From a bacterium (lineage in GTDB: Bacteria; Acidobacteriota; Aminicenantia; Aminicenantales; Aminicenantaceae): a stretch of 48,916 nucleotides of DNA. The notes beneath the pieces are model-generated. The model saw nothing but the letters and a program-made list of their open reading frames with translations, was not told the DNA's origin and did not search any database. Of this stretch, positions 1 to 9,132 are shown piece by piece. Position 1 is the stretch's first letter. Each line of letters starts with the position of its first letter. The DNA lies in assembly GCA_018335295.1 (NCBI GenBank), contig JAGXKI010000004.1, forward strand, positions 40,333-89,248. Reading direction: 5' to 3'. Both the position numbers and the translations under genes were made by a program.

Positions 1-6
1 CAAGAG

Positions 7-158
7 GTCGCTCGGGTTTCGTGTGGGCAAAACACGCCGGATTGTCCCCAGCGAGGCCATCCGGCTCGATTCCAGGCTTCGCTCTCCTTTCGTTTCACTC
101 AAGGAACCGTGCCCGCTCAGCCTTCCATACGGTTTTTCTCACACGAAACCCTCGCTCC
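7..158. repeat. Imperfect 27-bp inverted repeat
   Basis: Arms at 7-33 and 132-158 are mostly complementary and share the perfect 12-bp core GGGTTTCGTGTG (14-25) with its complement at 140-151. About 98 bases lie between them. It could be a REP/BIME-like or MITE-like element, or a degenerate remnant. There is no open frame resembling a transposase inside, and the window edge is only 6 bases away, so the element may be cut off. Confidence 0.5.
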
Positions 159-337
159 AGAGTATCCCTTTCACTCCAATCGTGCTGCTCTGTAAAAAAA
201 GAGAGATATTAAATATTTTCACCTAAAAAACTTCCTCGCTCTGCTCGAGAAGCCATGCCCGCTTCGCTCAAGAGAGCTTTCTCCAGAGACACCCTGCCTC
301 CGGGAAGAAAGGGGAGAGGGGAGAAAACAGATTAGAA

Positions 338-382
338 GCGAGAAAAGCGAGACGGGCGAGAAAAGCGAGACGGGCGAGAAAA
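338..382. repeat. 18-bp tandem repeat, two and a half copies
   Basis: The 18-base unit GCGAGACGGGCGAGAAAA occurs twice in direct succession at 347-364 and 365-382, preceded by a 9-base partial copy at 338-346. It lies in a purine-rich intergenic segment. No spacers are present, so it is not CRISPR. Confidence 0.85.
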
Positions 383-580
383 GAAAGAAGAAAGTTTATT
401 GCGTTATTTGCGTTTATAAAGAGGAGAGAGGGGCCAGAAATGTTTTGTTTGTTTCGTTTGTTTTGTCCTTATAGTCTATTTGGTGGGTTCTTTCTAAGTA
501 AGTATTTTTGAATTTTGACTTTTGAATTAACTCAACATCAACCTAAACCTTAACTTTAATCTCGGCCTCTGTTCAAAATT

Positions 581-1060
581 TTACTTCTGGCGGACCAGAG
601 CGGTGGCCCAAGCAGCGACAGCCTCTTCTCGGCCCACAGCCCCGAGGCCTTCGTTGGTTTTGGCCTTGATCCCTAAATCTTCGGGGCGTATCTGAAGAAG
701 AGAGGCCAGAGTTTCTTTCATTCGGGGGATGTAGGAAAAAAGTTTGGGTTTTTCTGTAATAATGATGGTGTCTACATGGAGAATTTCAATTCCCCTTTCT
801 TCGATCCGTCTCATCACTTCTTTGAGTAGTTGAGAGCTTCTCACATCTTTGTACCGGGGATCCGTGGGAGGAAACCACTGGCCGATATCCCCTTCCCCGG
901 CAGCTCCAAGGAGAGCATCTATGATAGCATGGATCAAACAGTCTCCATCTGAATGCCCCACCAGTCCTTTCGAAGATAAAATTTGGATGCCCCCCAAATA
1001 AAGTTTTTTTCCTTCTTTCAGACGATGGATGTCATAGCCCAACCCGGATTTAAGACTCAA
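581..1060 (-). CDS. ispF: 2-C-methyl-D-erythritol 2,4-cyclodiphosphate synthase
   Basis: IspF forms the cyclic diphosphate of methylerythritol in the cytoplasm, the fifth step of the MEP isoprenoid pathway. At 159 aa it has the usual length. The metal-site motif is intact: GLGYDIHR near the start (D10, H12) and HSDGDCLIHA at 36-45, with H44 as the third zinc ligand. The start is TTG at 1060, placed six bases after GGAGG; it overlaps the end of ispD by 11 bases, so the two are translationally coupled. It is the last gene of the long minus-strand run. The family assignment is secure. Confidence 0.96.
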   Translation of the reverse strand: MSLKSGLGYDIHRLKEGKKLYLGGIQILSSKGLVGHSDGDCLIHAIIDALLGAAGEGDIGQWFPPTDPRYKDVRSSQLLKEVMRRIEERGIEILHVDTIIITEKPKLFSYIPRMKETLASLLQIRPEDLGIKAKTNEGLGAVGREEAVAAWATALVRQK

Positions 1061-1715
1061 TCAAAGCCTCCGCTATAACCACATCCTGAGGAAAGGTGAT
1101 CTTGATATTTTGGGGGTCTCCCCGAACTCCCTTCACTTTTTGTCCCAGTCTCTCCACCAGAGAGGACTCATCGGTCCCCAGATAAGAATCCAGAGCGGCT
1201 TTTTCCAGGGCTTTTTTCAACAGAGAAAAAGTAAATCCTTGGGGTGTCTGGGTCCGGTACAATTCTCTCCTTTCCACCGTCCTCATCACATAACCGGACC
1301 GGATCTTTTTAAGAGTCTCTTCAACAGGAACCACAGGGACAGCACTCTCCTCCCGACGAACCCCCTCAATCACCCGGGTGATCAAATCATCGCTCACCAG
1401 AGGTCGGCTTCCATCGTGAACCAGGACAATGTCCTGAGCTCGGGAACGAAGTCGGCCGAATCCTTCCCGGACAGAATCCTGCCTCCATTCCCCTCCCTGG
1501 ATTGCCTCTGAAAGTTTGGTATAAGGCCCCAGTGATACCTGACCCTCCCATTCCTTTCTCCAAACCAGAATAATCTCATCCACTTGGGGATGTTTCTCAA
1601 ATTTATCCAGAGACCATTCCAGAACGGATTTATTCTTTAATACAGCGAACTGCTTCACTGCCTGGAAACGTCTGCCCTTCCCTGCCGCCACGATGATCAC
1701 CGAAACTTTGCTCAT
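1050..1715 (-). CDS. ispD: 2-C-methyl-D-erythritol 4-phosphate cytidylyltransferase
   Basis: IspD joins CTP to methylerythritol 4-phosphate, the third MEP pathway step. The 221-aa protein shows the nucleotide-binding AAGKGRR motif at residues 10-16, the conserved K21 and the HDGSRP motif at 100-105, plus a TQTPQGF segment typical of the family. Its ATG overlaps the stop of the PIN-TRAM gene by one base (TGATG), and its own end overlaps ispF. ispE of the same pathway sits at the other end of this gene run, so three MEP genes may share a transcript. Confidence 0.96.
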   Translation of the reverse strand: MSKVSVIIVAAGKGRRFQAVKQFAVLKNKSVLEWSLDKFEKHPQVDEIILVWRKEWEGQVSLGPYTKLSEAIQGGEWRQDSVREGFGRLRSRAQDIVLVHDGSRPLVSDDLITRVIEGVRREESAVPVVPVEETLKKIRSGYVMRTVERRELYRTQTPQGFTFSLLKKALEKAALDSYLGTDESSLVERLGQKVKGVRGDPQNIKITFPQDVVIAEALIES

Positions 1716-2701
1716 CAGGATTCTTCGTTGTAACGTCCGAAAATCATCTTCCCCACAGTAGTCTGAAGAACAGAGGTGACCGTGATGTCCACGGTCTGAC
1801 CAATCTTTTTCCTTGAATTGTCCACAACCACCATGGTCCCGTCATCCAGATAAGCCACACCCTGATCCTTTTCTTTCCCTTCTTTAAGGATATGGACCTT
1901 AATGCTTTCACCCGGGAGGACCATGGGTTTCAGAGCGTTGGCCAGCTCATTGATGTTCAGCACAGGAATCCCCTGGAACTGAGCGACCTTGTTGAGGTTG
2001 AAGTCATTGGTCACAATTTTTGCTTCCAAATGCTTGGCCAATTCGATGAGTTTCGTGTCCACCTCCTTGACTTCTGGATAATCCACATCAGAGATAATCA
2101 CCGAGACTTGAGCGGATTTTTGAAGATGATCCAAAACATCCAGCCCTCTCCTTCCCCTCTGTCTTTTGATGGAATCCGATGAATCGGCCACTTTCTGCAG
2201 CTCCTGCAGGACAAATTTGGGGATAACCAGAACTCCCTCTACGAAAGCGGCGTTACAAATATCTGCAATCCTTCCATCGATAATGACACTCGTATCCAAA
2301 ACCTTATAACTCTGCCTGGCACCCTTTTCTTTGAATAAGCTGAGGAGGTAAGCCGGGTTGAACCATTCGGATCTTCTTGAACCAATCAGATAACCCAAAT
2401 AGGGCATAACCAGCAGAAAAAAGACCCGAATAAACTCTGCGGTAGCCTCCGTCTGAAAGAGGGTCTGATAAATGATTCCCAACAAATAACCAAAGAAAAC
2501 CCCAATAAAAACTCCCACCGTTCCTCCCCAAATGAGCTTAAACTGACTCCGTCGGAGCCGCATCTCCAGGTAAACAACGCCTAAACTCAAAATGAAGGCC
2601 AACCCCGCTCCTAAATAAGAAGAGAGAAAGAAGGGAGGGAAAAAATATCCCGCAACCGTGAGCAAAGCGACAATGATGAAACGTAAGATAAATATATTCA
2701 T
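1715..2701 (-). CDS. Membrane PIN-TRAM domain protein, YacL-like
   Basis: This 328-aa protein has about four hydrophobic segments in its first 110 residues. A PIN nuclease-like domain follows, beginning near LDTSVIIDGR (about 135-144) with a later TNDFNL motif carrying another acidic site. A TRAM-like RNA-binding domain ends the protein. The family (YacL type) commonly lies beside radA and ispD/ispF, as here. The PIN acidic residues look intact, so RNase activity is plausible; its target is unknown. I prefer the ATG at 2701, preceded by AAGGATAATCAA, over a TTG nine codons upstream. Confidence 0.9.
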   Translation of the reverse strand: MNIFILRFIIVALLTVAGYFFPPFFLSSYLGAGLAFILSLGVVYLEMRLRRSQFKLIWGGTVGVFIGVFFGYLLGIIYQTLFQTEATAEFIRVFFLLVMPYLGYLIGSRRSEWFNPAYLLSLFKEKGARQSYKVLDTSVIIDGRIADICNAAFVEGVLVIPKFVLQELQKVADSSDSIKRQRGRRGLDVLDHLQKSAQVSVIISDVDYPEVKEVDTKLIELAKHLEAKIVTNDFNLNKVAQFQGIPVLNINELANALKPMVLPGESIKVHILKEGKEKDQGVAYLDDGTMVVVDNSRKKIGQTVDITVTSVLQTTVGKMIFGRYNEES

Positions 2702-2711
2702 TTGATTATCC

Positions 2712-4067
2712 TTAAAATATAATTCCAACCGCTTCTTTGATATTCTGAACCCCGAGAATTTTTAAACCCAGCTTCCCCTCCTTTTCCAGCTGCTCCACAT
2801 TTCCCTGGGGCATTAAGGCTCTTTCAAAACCCAAAGATTGGGCTTCCTTCAACCTCATCAAGGGCTGACTCACCGATCGAATTTCACCGCTCAACCCGAT
2901 TTCCCCAAATATCGAAGTGCCCTGAGGGATCACCCTGTTTTTCAAGCAGGAAACCACCGCCATAATCACACCTAAATCCATGGCCGGTTCATCGAGAAAA
3001 AGTCCTCCGGCTACATTGAAATAGATGTCTTCTCCTGAAAAACTGAATCCCAATTTCTGCTCCACCACGGCCAGGAGCATGGCGGTTCGAAACCGGTCCA
3101 GCCCCACTGTCATCCTCCGGGGATTCCCCACAAATAAGGTGGAAGAAACCAAGGCCTGGATCTCTGCCAGAAGAGGGCGGGAGCCTTTGATGGTACAGAC
3201 CACCGCGCTCCCTGTTTCCTGAGTGGGTCTTTCCTTGAGAAAAAAGGCTGAGGGATTGGATATGGGAGTGAGACCTCGGCTGCTCATTTCAAATATGGCC
3301 AGCTCTGAAACCGGCCCAAACCTATTTTTCAAAGCCCTCAGGACTCGATGGCGGTGATCCTTTTCTCCTTCAAAATAGAGGACCACATCCACCATGTGTT
3401 CCAAAGACTTAGGACCGGCTAGAGAGCCTTCTTTGGTTATATGTCCGATGAGAAAGGAAGAGACCTGATTGGCCTTGGCAAATCGGAACACTTGATTGGT
3501 GACTTCCCGCACCTGACTGATGGTCCCAGGGGTGGAGGTGAGTTTTGAAGAGAAAATGGTCTGTACCGAATCCAGAATCAATATCTGTGGTTTCAACTTT
3601 TCAGCTTGGGATATGATGCGCTCCAGATTGGTCTCCGCCAAAAGATAAAGCTGACTGTCCTGAAGACCCAAACGCTCTCCCCGCAGCTTAATCTGCTCCA
3701 GGGATTCTTCCCCTGAAACGTAGAGCACTTTTTGGCCGTTACGAGCAAAATCCCGGCTGACCTGCAGGATAAGTGTGGATTTGCCCACTCCCGGTTCTCC
3801 TCCAATCAACACAAGAGACCCCAGAACCACCCCTCCTCCCAAAACCCGGTCTAATTCTTCAACACCGGTGTTCATCCTTTTCTTTTGGACTTCCTGGATA
3901 TCTTTGTAAAGAGTGGGTTCCACAAGAGGAAAGGTTATTTCTGCGGCCTCACTCTCTTCCGCTTCTTCGATCAAAGAATTCCATTCTCCACAACTGGAAC
4001 ACCTTCCCATCCATTTAGGAAAATGTGCTCCGCAGTTTTGACAGATAAAGGTGGTTTTATTCTTCAT
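2712..4067 (-). CDS. radA: DNA repair protein RadA
   Basis: RadA is a RecA-related ATPase that helps process recombination intermediates. The 451-aa protein has the N-terminal zinc finger (C9, C12, C23, C26), Walker A GGEPGVGKST at 89-98, Walker B LILDS near 163-167, and the family-specific KNRFG motif at 247-251. The C-terminal third is the Lon-protease-like scaffold domain. It begins within the stop of mlaD (TGATG overlap) and is followed by the PIN-TRAM gene. All key residues appear present. Confidence 0.96.
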   Translation of the reverse strand: MKNKTTFICQNCGAHFPKWMGRCSSCGEWNSLIEEAEESEAAEITFPLVEPTLYKDIQEVQKKRMNTGVEELDRVLGGGVVLGSLVLIGGEPGVGKSTLILQVSRDFARNGQKVLYVSGEESLEQIKLRGERLGLQDSQLYLLAETNLERIISQAEKLKPQILILDSVQTIFSSKLTSTPGTISQVREVTNQVFRFAKANQVSSFLIGHITKEGSLAGPKSLEHMVDVVLYFEGEKDHRHRVLRALKNRFGPVSELAIFEMSSRGLTPISNPSAFFLKERPTQETGSAVVCTIKGSRPLLAEIQALVSSTLFVGNPRRMTVGLDRFRTAMLLAVVEQKLGFSFSGEDIYFNVAGGLFLDEPAMDLGVIMAVVSCLKNRVIPQGTSIFGEIGLSGEIRSVSQPLMRLKEAQSLGFERALMPQGNVEQLEKEGKLGLKILGVQNIKEAVGIIF

Positions 4068-5374
4068 CAGAAGCCAAACCCCAATCCTAAAAAAAGTTCT
4101 CTCTTCGGGGCCAGGGTAAAATCCTCGATTCCCATAATCATACGAAGACCCGGCGAGGGGGCGTAGCTGGCCCAGAGCCTTAATCGAGGCCGAGGTTCTC
4201 GGTTGAAATCAAACCCTTCCAGGCTCAACTTCAACCGGTTTTCCCAAACAAACCAATCCACCCCGACGCCTATTTTGGATTCCATAATTCCGAACCGAGG
4301 GGAAAGGGGCCCCCACCTCGCTCCCGCTTGAGCGGAATAGAGAAAACGATCTAACCACGGATCTCGGATGATCTGGGTCATCAAATAATGATTCTCTGAA
4401 GGGAACATTTTCAAACTCAATGTACTCCTTAAGGCTCCGCTTCCTGCCATATAATCACCTCGGACTCCCACCTCCCAACTCAAGTTGGAGAATGAGTGAA
4501 CCGTTTGCTTCAGGTCATCCACGGCTGCTTCTGCCTTTTGGTACAACTCAGGCTGATGAATCATTTTTCCCAGTGTTCCTTCCTTCTCTTCTATTTTTCT
4601 CAGCGCCCCTTGAAGAAGTCCCAGGCTTTTTTCGGCTTCTTCCATCAATTTTTTCATCCGGCTTAAATTTGTCTTGAGGCTTTCTCGGTTTTCTTCAGCC
4701 ATCTCTTTAATAAGACCGGCCATTTCCTGGATATCCTGACTGGCTTTTTCCAGGCTCTGATCCAATTTCTGGAAGGCTTGGGTCGAGTTTCTCAGAGTCT
4801 TCCGCACCTCCTGTTTATTGGCTTGAAAAAAATCCTCCATTTCAGCGCTCAACGATGCCATGTTGTCAATGGTTTCACGGAAATCCGTCCGGGTCTCCTC
4901 CCCGCCGACAAGCTCTCTCAAAGTCTTTCCCATCTGCTTGACTTCTTCCCCGATGGAAAACATCAAGGTTCCCAGTTGGTCAAAACTCACCGGAGGAACC
5001 CCCTGGATCAAATCTCCAGGTTGATAATAACCTTTCTTTTCACCAGGCATAATCTCTACATATTTTTCCCCTAAAAATCCCAGAGAAGCTAAAGTGGCCC
5101 GAGCTTCTTTTTGGATTTTTACCCCCTTTTTAATTTTCAATTCCACTTGAGCTCGATTGCCTTTAAGCTGAATATCATGGACATGCCCCACTTTGACTCC
5201 AGCCAACCGGACAGTGGTCCCCTTTTCCAACCCTGCAGCAGAGTCAAACTGGACCAATATGGAATAGCCAGGCTTCTTGAAAATCCCTTCCACATCTCCC
5301 ACCACCAGGATGAATGTCACCAGGATCAAAATGCCTATAAATATGAAAACACCCAGTTTTACTTCTCTTTTCAT
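4067..5374 (-). CDS. mlaD: MCE-domain lipid transport protein with a C-terminal barrel-like extension
   Basis: This is the substrate-binding MCE component of an Mla-type phospholipid transporter. The 435-aa protein has one N-terminal membrane anchor (about 7-27), an MCE domain (about 36-115), and a long helical, probably coiled-coil stretch (about 165-295). The last 137 residues alternate polar and aromatic or hydrophobic residues like amphipathic beta strands and end in FLGLGFGF, with the terminal Phe typical of outer-membrane barrels. Canonical E. coli MlaD has only the anchor and MCE domain. The length suggests an inner-to-outer membrane bridge, which is inference. mlaF and mlaE lie directly upstream. 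Confidence 0.88.
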   Translation of the reverse strand: MKREVKLGVFIFIGILILVTFILVVGDVEGIFKKPGYSILVQFDSAAGLEKGTTVRLAGVKVGHVHDIQLKGNRAQVELKIKKGVKIQKEARATLASLGFLGEKYVEIMPGEKKGYYQPGDLIQGVPPVSFDQLGTLMFSIGEEVKQMGKTLRELVGGEETRTDFRETIDNMASLSAEMEDFFQANKQEVRKTLRNSTQAFQKLDQSLEKASQDIQEMAGLIKEMAEENRESLKTNLSRMKKLMEEAEKSLGLLQGALRKIEEKEGTLGKMIHQPELYQKAEAAVDDLKQTVHSFSNLSWEVGVRGDYMAGSGALRSTLSLKMFPSENHYLMTQIIRDPWLDRFLYSAQAGARWGPLSPRFGIMESKIGVGVDWFVWENRLKLSLEGFDFNREPRPRLRLWASYAPSPGLRMIMGIEDFTLAPKRELFLGLGFGF

Positions 5375-5417
5375 TTTTCAAACCTGTGGAGCTTTTTTTC
5401 TTTTCCGATGACCTTCC

Positions 5418-6164
5418 TCACCAATTGACAATGGGCCCATGGGCCCTTCCTTGGATGAACTGCTGCACCACCCCGTTATCCGAATGTCTAATCTCTTCGG
5501 GAGACCCGGTTTTGATGATTCGTCCCTGATAGAGCATCGCAATCCGGTCCGCCACTTTATAAGAACTCTCCATCTCATGAGTGATGACCACGGAAGTAAC
5601 CCTTAGTTTTTTCTTCATCACATTGATCAAATCATTGATCGCATCGGCCCGAATGGGGTCTACCCCAGTTGAAGGTTCATCATATAGGATAATCTCCGGG
5701 CGGTAGGCGATGGCTCTGGCAAGGCCCACTCTTTTTTTCATGCCTCCGCTGAGTTCATGGGGCATCAAATCCTCCACTCCTTCCAAACCTACCTGGGCCA
5801 AACTTTCTCTGACCCTTTTTTCAATTTCCTTCGGAGACTTTTGGGTGTATCTTTCCAGCCCAAATCTCACATTCTGGGCCACAGTCATGGAATCGAAGAG
5901 GGCGGCGCTCTGGAAAAGCATCCCTATCTTTCTCCGGATCGGGGAAAGATGATTTTCCTTGAGATGAGTGATATCCACTCCATCAATATAGACTTTTCCC
6001 CTGTCTGGTTTCATGATGCCCATGATGTGCTTGACCAGGACCGTTTTTCCCGAACCACTCCCTCCGATGACAACCAGAGTCTCTCCTTTTTGAATGTGGA
6101 GATTGATTCCTCGGAGAACCTCCTTGTTTCCAAAAGATTTATGAAGATCCACTATTTGAATCAT
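5418..6164 (-). CDS. mlaF: ABC transporter ATPase of the Mla system
   Basis: This is the cytoplasmic ATPase that powers MlaE. The 248-aa protein has Walker A GGSGSGKT at 34-41, a Q-loop near Q85, the signature LSGGMKKR at 138-145, Walker B ending in YDEP at about 161-164, and the switch histidine in THEM. Residues after Walker B (STGVDP) match the MlaF/Ttg2A subgroup. It lies 3 bases after mlaE and 43 bases before mlaD. No strong ribosome binding site is visible, so coupling to mlaE is likely. Confidence 0.95.
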   Translation of the reverse strand: MIQIVDLHKSFGNKEVLRGINLHIQKGETLVVIGGSGSGKTVLVKHIMGIMKPDRGKVYIDGVDITHLKENHLSPIRRKIGMLFQSAALFDSMTVAQNVRFGLERYTQKSPKEIEKRVRESLAQVGLEGVEDLMPHELSGGMKKRVGLARAIAYRPEIILYDEPSTGVDPIRADAINDLINVMKKKLRVTSVVITHEMESSYKVADRIAMLYQGRIIKTGSPEEIRHSDNGVVQQFIQGRAHGPIVNW

Positions 6165-6167
6165 TTT

Positions 6168-6950
6168 TTATATGCTCGAAGGAAGAAGCTTGCTGAGAAA
6201 AAAATTAAATATCAGGATGGTAATGCTTGAAATCACCACTGTCAGAGTAGTGGCTCTTCCCACTCCCGCTGCTCCTCCTTCAGTTCTCAATCCCTGCCAG
6301 CAACCGATGACCGCAATAATGATCCCAAAAAAAGAAGATTTCAAAACACCGCTCAACACATCCCAGGCTTCCAGATAAATCACCGTGTTTCTCAAATAGA
6401 TAGCCTTGTTGACTCCCATTACATACACGTTATAGGCAAACCCTCCAGCCATGCCGATCAAATCTCCATAGAGAGTTAAAAAAGGCAGCATGATGAAGGA
6501 AGCGAGGGTGCGGGGCACCACCAGGTACCGGGTGGGTTCGGCCCCAAGACTGGATAAAGCATCAATCTGTTCTGTGATTTTCATAGTTCCGATCTCCGCC
6601 GTTATGGCGGATCCCACTCTCCCTGCAACCATCAATCCCACGAGAATGGGGATCAATTCTTTAGAAAGCCCCAAGGAAATGATGGGGCCTCCATAAGCTT
6701 CAGAACCCGGGCCTATATACCTGTGAAACCCCACGTAAGTCTGCAGTCCAAAAACCAAACCCCCAAAAGCGGCAGTCAAAGAGACCACCGGAAGAGACCG
6801 AACTCCGATCTCTTCAAGTTGTCTGATGAATATTTTTTTCTCCCAGGGTTTTCGGAATATATTCTTGACGGTTTTGCCAAAGAGCTCCCCCACTTCTCCC
6901 AGCTGCTGAAAAAAGTCCACCCCATAGGCTAAAACTTGGTGCATAAACAT
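6168..6950 (-). CDS. mlaE: ABC transporter permease of the Mla system
   Basis: This is the inner-membrane permease of the phospholipid transporter. The 260-aa protein has the usual family length, five or so hydrophobic segments, and the conserved cytoplasmic segment with EIGTMKITEQIDAL and LGAEP. It forms a unit with mlaF and mlaD immediately downstream. mlaB and mlaC homologues are not in this cluster. The ATG at 6950 follows a GAGG sequence and lies 2 bases after the dnaB stop. Confidence 0.95.
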   Translation of the reverse strand: MFMHQVLAYGVDFFQQLGEVGELFGKTVKNIFRKPWEKKIFIRQLEEIGVRSLPVVSLTAAFGGLVFGLQTYVGFHRYIGPGSEAYGGPIISLGLSKELIPILVGLMVAGRVGSAITAEIGTMKITEQIDALSSLGAEPTRYLVVPRTLASFIMLPFLTLYGDLIGMAGGFAYNVYVMGVNKAIYLRNTVIYLEAWDVLSGVLKSSFFGIIIAVIGCWQGLRTEGGAAGVGRATTLTVVISSITILIFNFFLSKLLPSSI

Positions 6951-6952
6951 AA

Positions 6953-8308
6953 CTAAGCCTCGGAAGACTGAAACTCCATATCCGCAAACCGGGCATACTC
7001 TTTTATAAAAGCAAATTGTAATTTCTTGGTGGGCCCGTTTCTCTGTTTGGCCACGTTGACCTCGGCAACCCCCTGAAGAGTTTCATCCTGAGGCCGGTAG
7101 AATTCAGGCCTGTAGATGAACAACACGACATCGGCATCCTGTTCGATGGCCCCAGATTCTCTCAAGTCGGAAAGCTGGGGAATAGGCTCCCGCCGGCCTT
7201 TTTCAGGTGCCCGGCTGAGCTGAGAAATGCCCACCACAGGGATCTGAAGTTCTTTGGCCAGCTCTTTCAAAGACCGGGAAATATAGGAAATTTCTTGAGT
7301 TCGGTTTTCGAATCTTCCTCCAGGCCGCATCAACTGCATATAATCGAGGAACAAAATATTCAGGTTGTGCTCCATTTTTAAACGCCTGGCTTTGGCTTTC
7401 ATTTCCATGATACTGAGAGCTGGGGTCTCATCCATAAAAATTTTGGCTTTGGACAATACTTCGGACCCCAATTTGAGCCGCTCAAATTCTCTCTCCCCCA
7501 CATAGCCTGTTCTGACTTTTTTAAGATCCAGTTGAGCTTCCGAACAAAGCAGCCGTAGGACCAGCTGCTCTTTGGACATCTCCAAGGAAAAAAAGCCCAC
7601 CGAATATTCGGTTCTGAGCCCTACATATTGAGAAATGTTCAGACAAAAGGCTGTTTTGCCCATGGAGGGACGGGCGGCCACTACCACAAACTCCGAGTTG
7701 TGAAACCCCGAAGTTAATGAATCCAAATCTCGAAACCCGGTGGGAATCCCTGTCACCGCCTCTTTCCGTTCCCTCAGAGCATTGACGGCGTCTACAGTGG
7801 GAGTGGTTAATTTTCCTACATGGACAAAACCCTGTTTGACTCTCTGCTCGGCTACTTCAATAATGGAGGATTGGGCTTCATCCAGAAGTTGATCCGCCTC
7901 GTCCTTCTGTTCGTAACTGGAAGAAATAATCTTTGCCGAAGAAAGGATAAGCCGCCGCAGCAGGGCTTTCTCCTTGAGAATTCGGGCATGGTACTCGATA
8001 TTTATCCCTTTGGGTACCCCATCCAGCAAAGAGGAAAGATAAGAGACTCCTCCCACTTCCTTCGCTTCCCCTTTCCTCTGAAGCTCTTCGCTCAAAGAAA
8101 GCAAATCCACAGGAGTTCCCTTATCCACCAAAGAAATAATGGCGTTAAGTATTTTTTTGTGGGAGTCTTTGTAAAAATCTTCCGGAGTGATGATGGAGAG
8201 AACCACGTTGAGATTCTTCTCATTCACGAGTATCCCCCCAAGCACACTTTTCTCTGCCTCCACACTATGGGGAGGGGTCTTCTTTAAAAAAGTGAAATCC
8301 AGTTCCAT
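6953..8308 (-). CDS. dnaB: Replicative DNA helicase
   Basis: DnaB is the hexameric 5'-3' helicase of the replication fork. The 451-aa protein has the N-terminal helical collar domain, then a RecA-type core with Walker A ARPSMGKT at 212-219 and Walker B LFLDYMQL further on. The length is normal and no intein is inserted. It follows the ribosomal genes rpsF-rpsR-rplI, a widespread arrangement in bacteria. The ribosome binding site is weak. Confidence 0.97.
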   Translation of the reverse strand: MELDFTFLKKTPPHSVEAEKSVLGGILVNEKNLNVVLSIITPEDFYKDSHKKILNAIISLVDKGTPVDLLSLSEELQRKGEAKEVGGVSYLSSLLDGVPKGINIEYHARILKEKALLRRLILSSAKIISSSYEQKDEADQLLDEAQSSIIEVAEQRVKQGFVHVGKLTTPTVDAVNALRERKEAVTGIPTGFRDLDSLTSGFHNSEFVVVAARPSMGKTAFCLNISQYVGLRTEYSVGFFSLEMSKEQLVLRLLCSEAQLDLKKVRTGYVGEREFERLKLGSEVLSKAKIFMDETPALSIMEMKAKARRLKMEHNLNILFLDYMQLMRPGGRFENRTQEISYISRSLKELAKELQIPVVGISQLSRAPEKGRREPIPQLSDLRESGAIEQDADVVLFIYRPEFYRPQDETLQGVAEVNVAKQRNGPTKKLQFAFIKEYARFADMEFQSSEA

Positions 8309-8340
8309 TTCAAATCAATCTGTTTGATTCGTGAAGATTT

Positions 8341-8853
8341 TTACTCCTCCTCTTTTTTCTCCCCTTCTTCGGGACTTTCTTCTTTCCCCTCCTGTTGTTC
8401 TTCTTCTGTTTTCTCTCCCAACACCTGAACCTTAACTTCCGATTTATCCTCGTGAAAGACTTTAACCGGGACGGTATAATTCCCCAGTCTCTTGATGGGT
8501 TCTTCCAGCAAAATTTTCTTTTTATCGATATCAAAACCCTTCTTATCCAGGGCTTCTTTGATGTCGGTGGAACTGACCGAACCAAAGATCACGTCTTTTT
8601 CAGCCGTCTTCCGGGTAAACGAAAGAGTGGTCTGGTTGAGGTTTTGGATAAGATCCTGATAGGATTCCTTTTCCTCTTCAAAACTTTTCCTCAACGCCTT
8701 TTGCTCCATCTCCACTCTTTTCATATTGGATTTAGTGACTTTGAAAGCCAAATTTTTCGGAAGAAGGTAATTTCGTCCATAACCATCAGCGACCTCTACA
8801 ATATCCCCTCTGCTTCCTAAACTTTCGATGTTTTCTTTCAGGAGAACTCTCAT
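8341..8853 (-). CDS. rplI: 50S ribosomal protein bL9
   Basis: bL9 binds 23S rRNA at the base of the L1 stalk. The start MRVLLKENIESLG and the segment GRNYLLPKNLA are family hallmarks. At 170 aa it is longer than the usual ~148, because a Glu/Lys-rich low-complexity tail of about 22 residues follows the normal C-terminal domain. The ATG follows GGAGGAATT. It lies 24 bases after rpsR in the rpsF-rpsR-rplI-dnaB block. Confidence 0.96.
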   Translation of the reverse strand: MRVLLKENIESLGSRGDIVEVADGYGRNYLLPKNLAFKVTKSNMKRVEMEQKALRKSFEEEKESYQDLIQNLNQTTLSFTRKTAEKDVIFGSVSSTDIKEALDKKGFDIDKKKILLEEPIKRLGNYTVPVKVFHEDKSEVKVQVLGEKTEEEQQEGKEESPEEGEKKEEE

Positions 8854-8877
8854 AATTCCTCCAGTTTGATTTGAGAT

Positions 8878-9129
8878 TTAATCTTCAATATAGGGAAGAA
8901 GCGCCAATATTCGGGCTCTCTTGATTGCTTTAGACAGTTTTCTCTGATGATAGGCACAGGCCCCGGTCATCCGCCGGGGAGTGATTTTTCCTCTTTCCAG
9001 GATATATTTCTTAAGGATGTGAACATCCTTATAATCAATTTCCCTCACGTTGTTCTCACAAAAACGACACACTTTCTTTTTGGGTGAAAAACTTCTCTTG
9101 AATCTCCTTCTTTTTCTATCTCTCTCCAT
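8878..9129 (-). CDS. rpsR: 30S ribosomal protein bS18
   Basis: bS18 pairs with bS6 on the small-subunit platform. The 83-aa protein carries the conserved [13 protein letters not shown] segment and ITPRRMTG motif. It is a C+ (zinc-binding) form: CRFC near residue 21 and a later CAYH supply four potential ligands. The start follows AAGGAGGGAACTTAAAAA. It begins 3 bases after the rpsF stop. Confidence 0.97.
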   Translation of the reverse strand: MERDRKRRRFKRSFSPKKKVCRFCENNVREIDYKDVHILKKYILERGKITPRRMTGACAYHQRKLSKAIKRARILALLPYIED

Positions 9130-9132
9130 TTT

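Larger units (their letters stand above)
1..580. other. Gene-free, repeat-bearing stretch downstream of ispF
   Basis: I find no convincing gene here. Two overlapping short open frames near 21-226 on the plus strand have no ribosome binding site and no recognisable protein. The stretch holds an imperfect long inverted repeat (7-33 with 132-158), a short tandem repeat (338-382), a strongly purine-rich segment around 300-395 and a T/G-rich near-mirror segment at 441-466. It follows the 3' end of the long minus-strand operon. No clear intrinsic terminator for ispF was seen. Confidence 0.6.

Noticed and set aside
21-226. Two short plus-strand open frames near the left end
   Set aside because: They overlap, have no start signal and fall on the inverted repeat.
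338-382. Tandem repeat considered as CRISPR
   Set aside because: The copies adjoin without spacers and are only 18 bases long.
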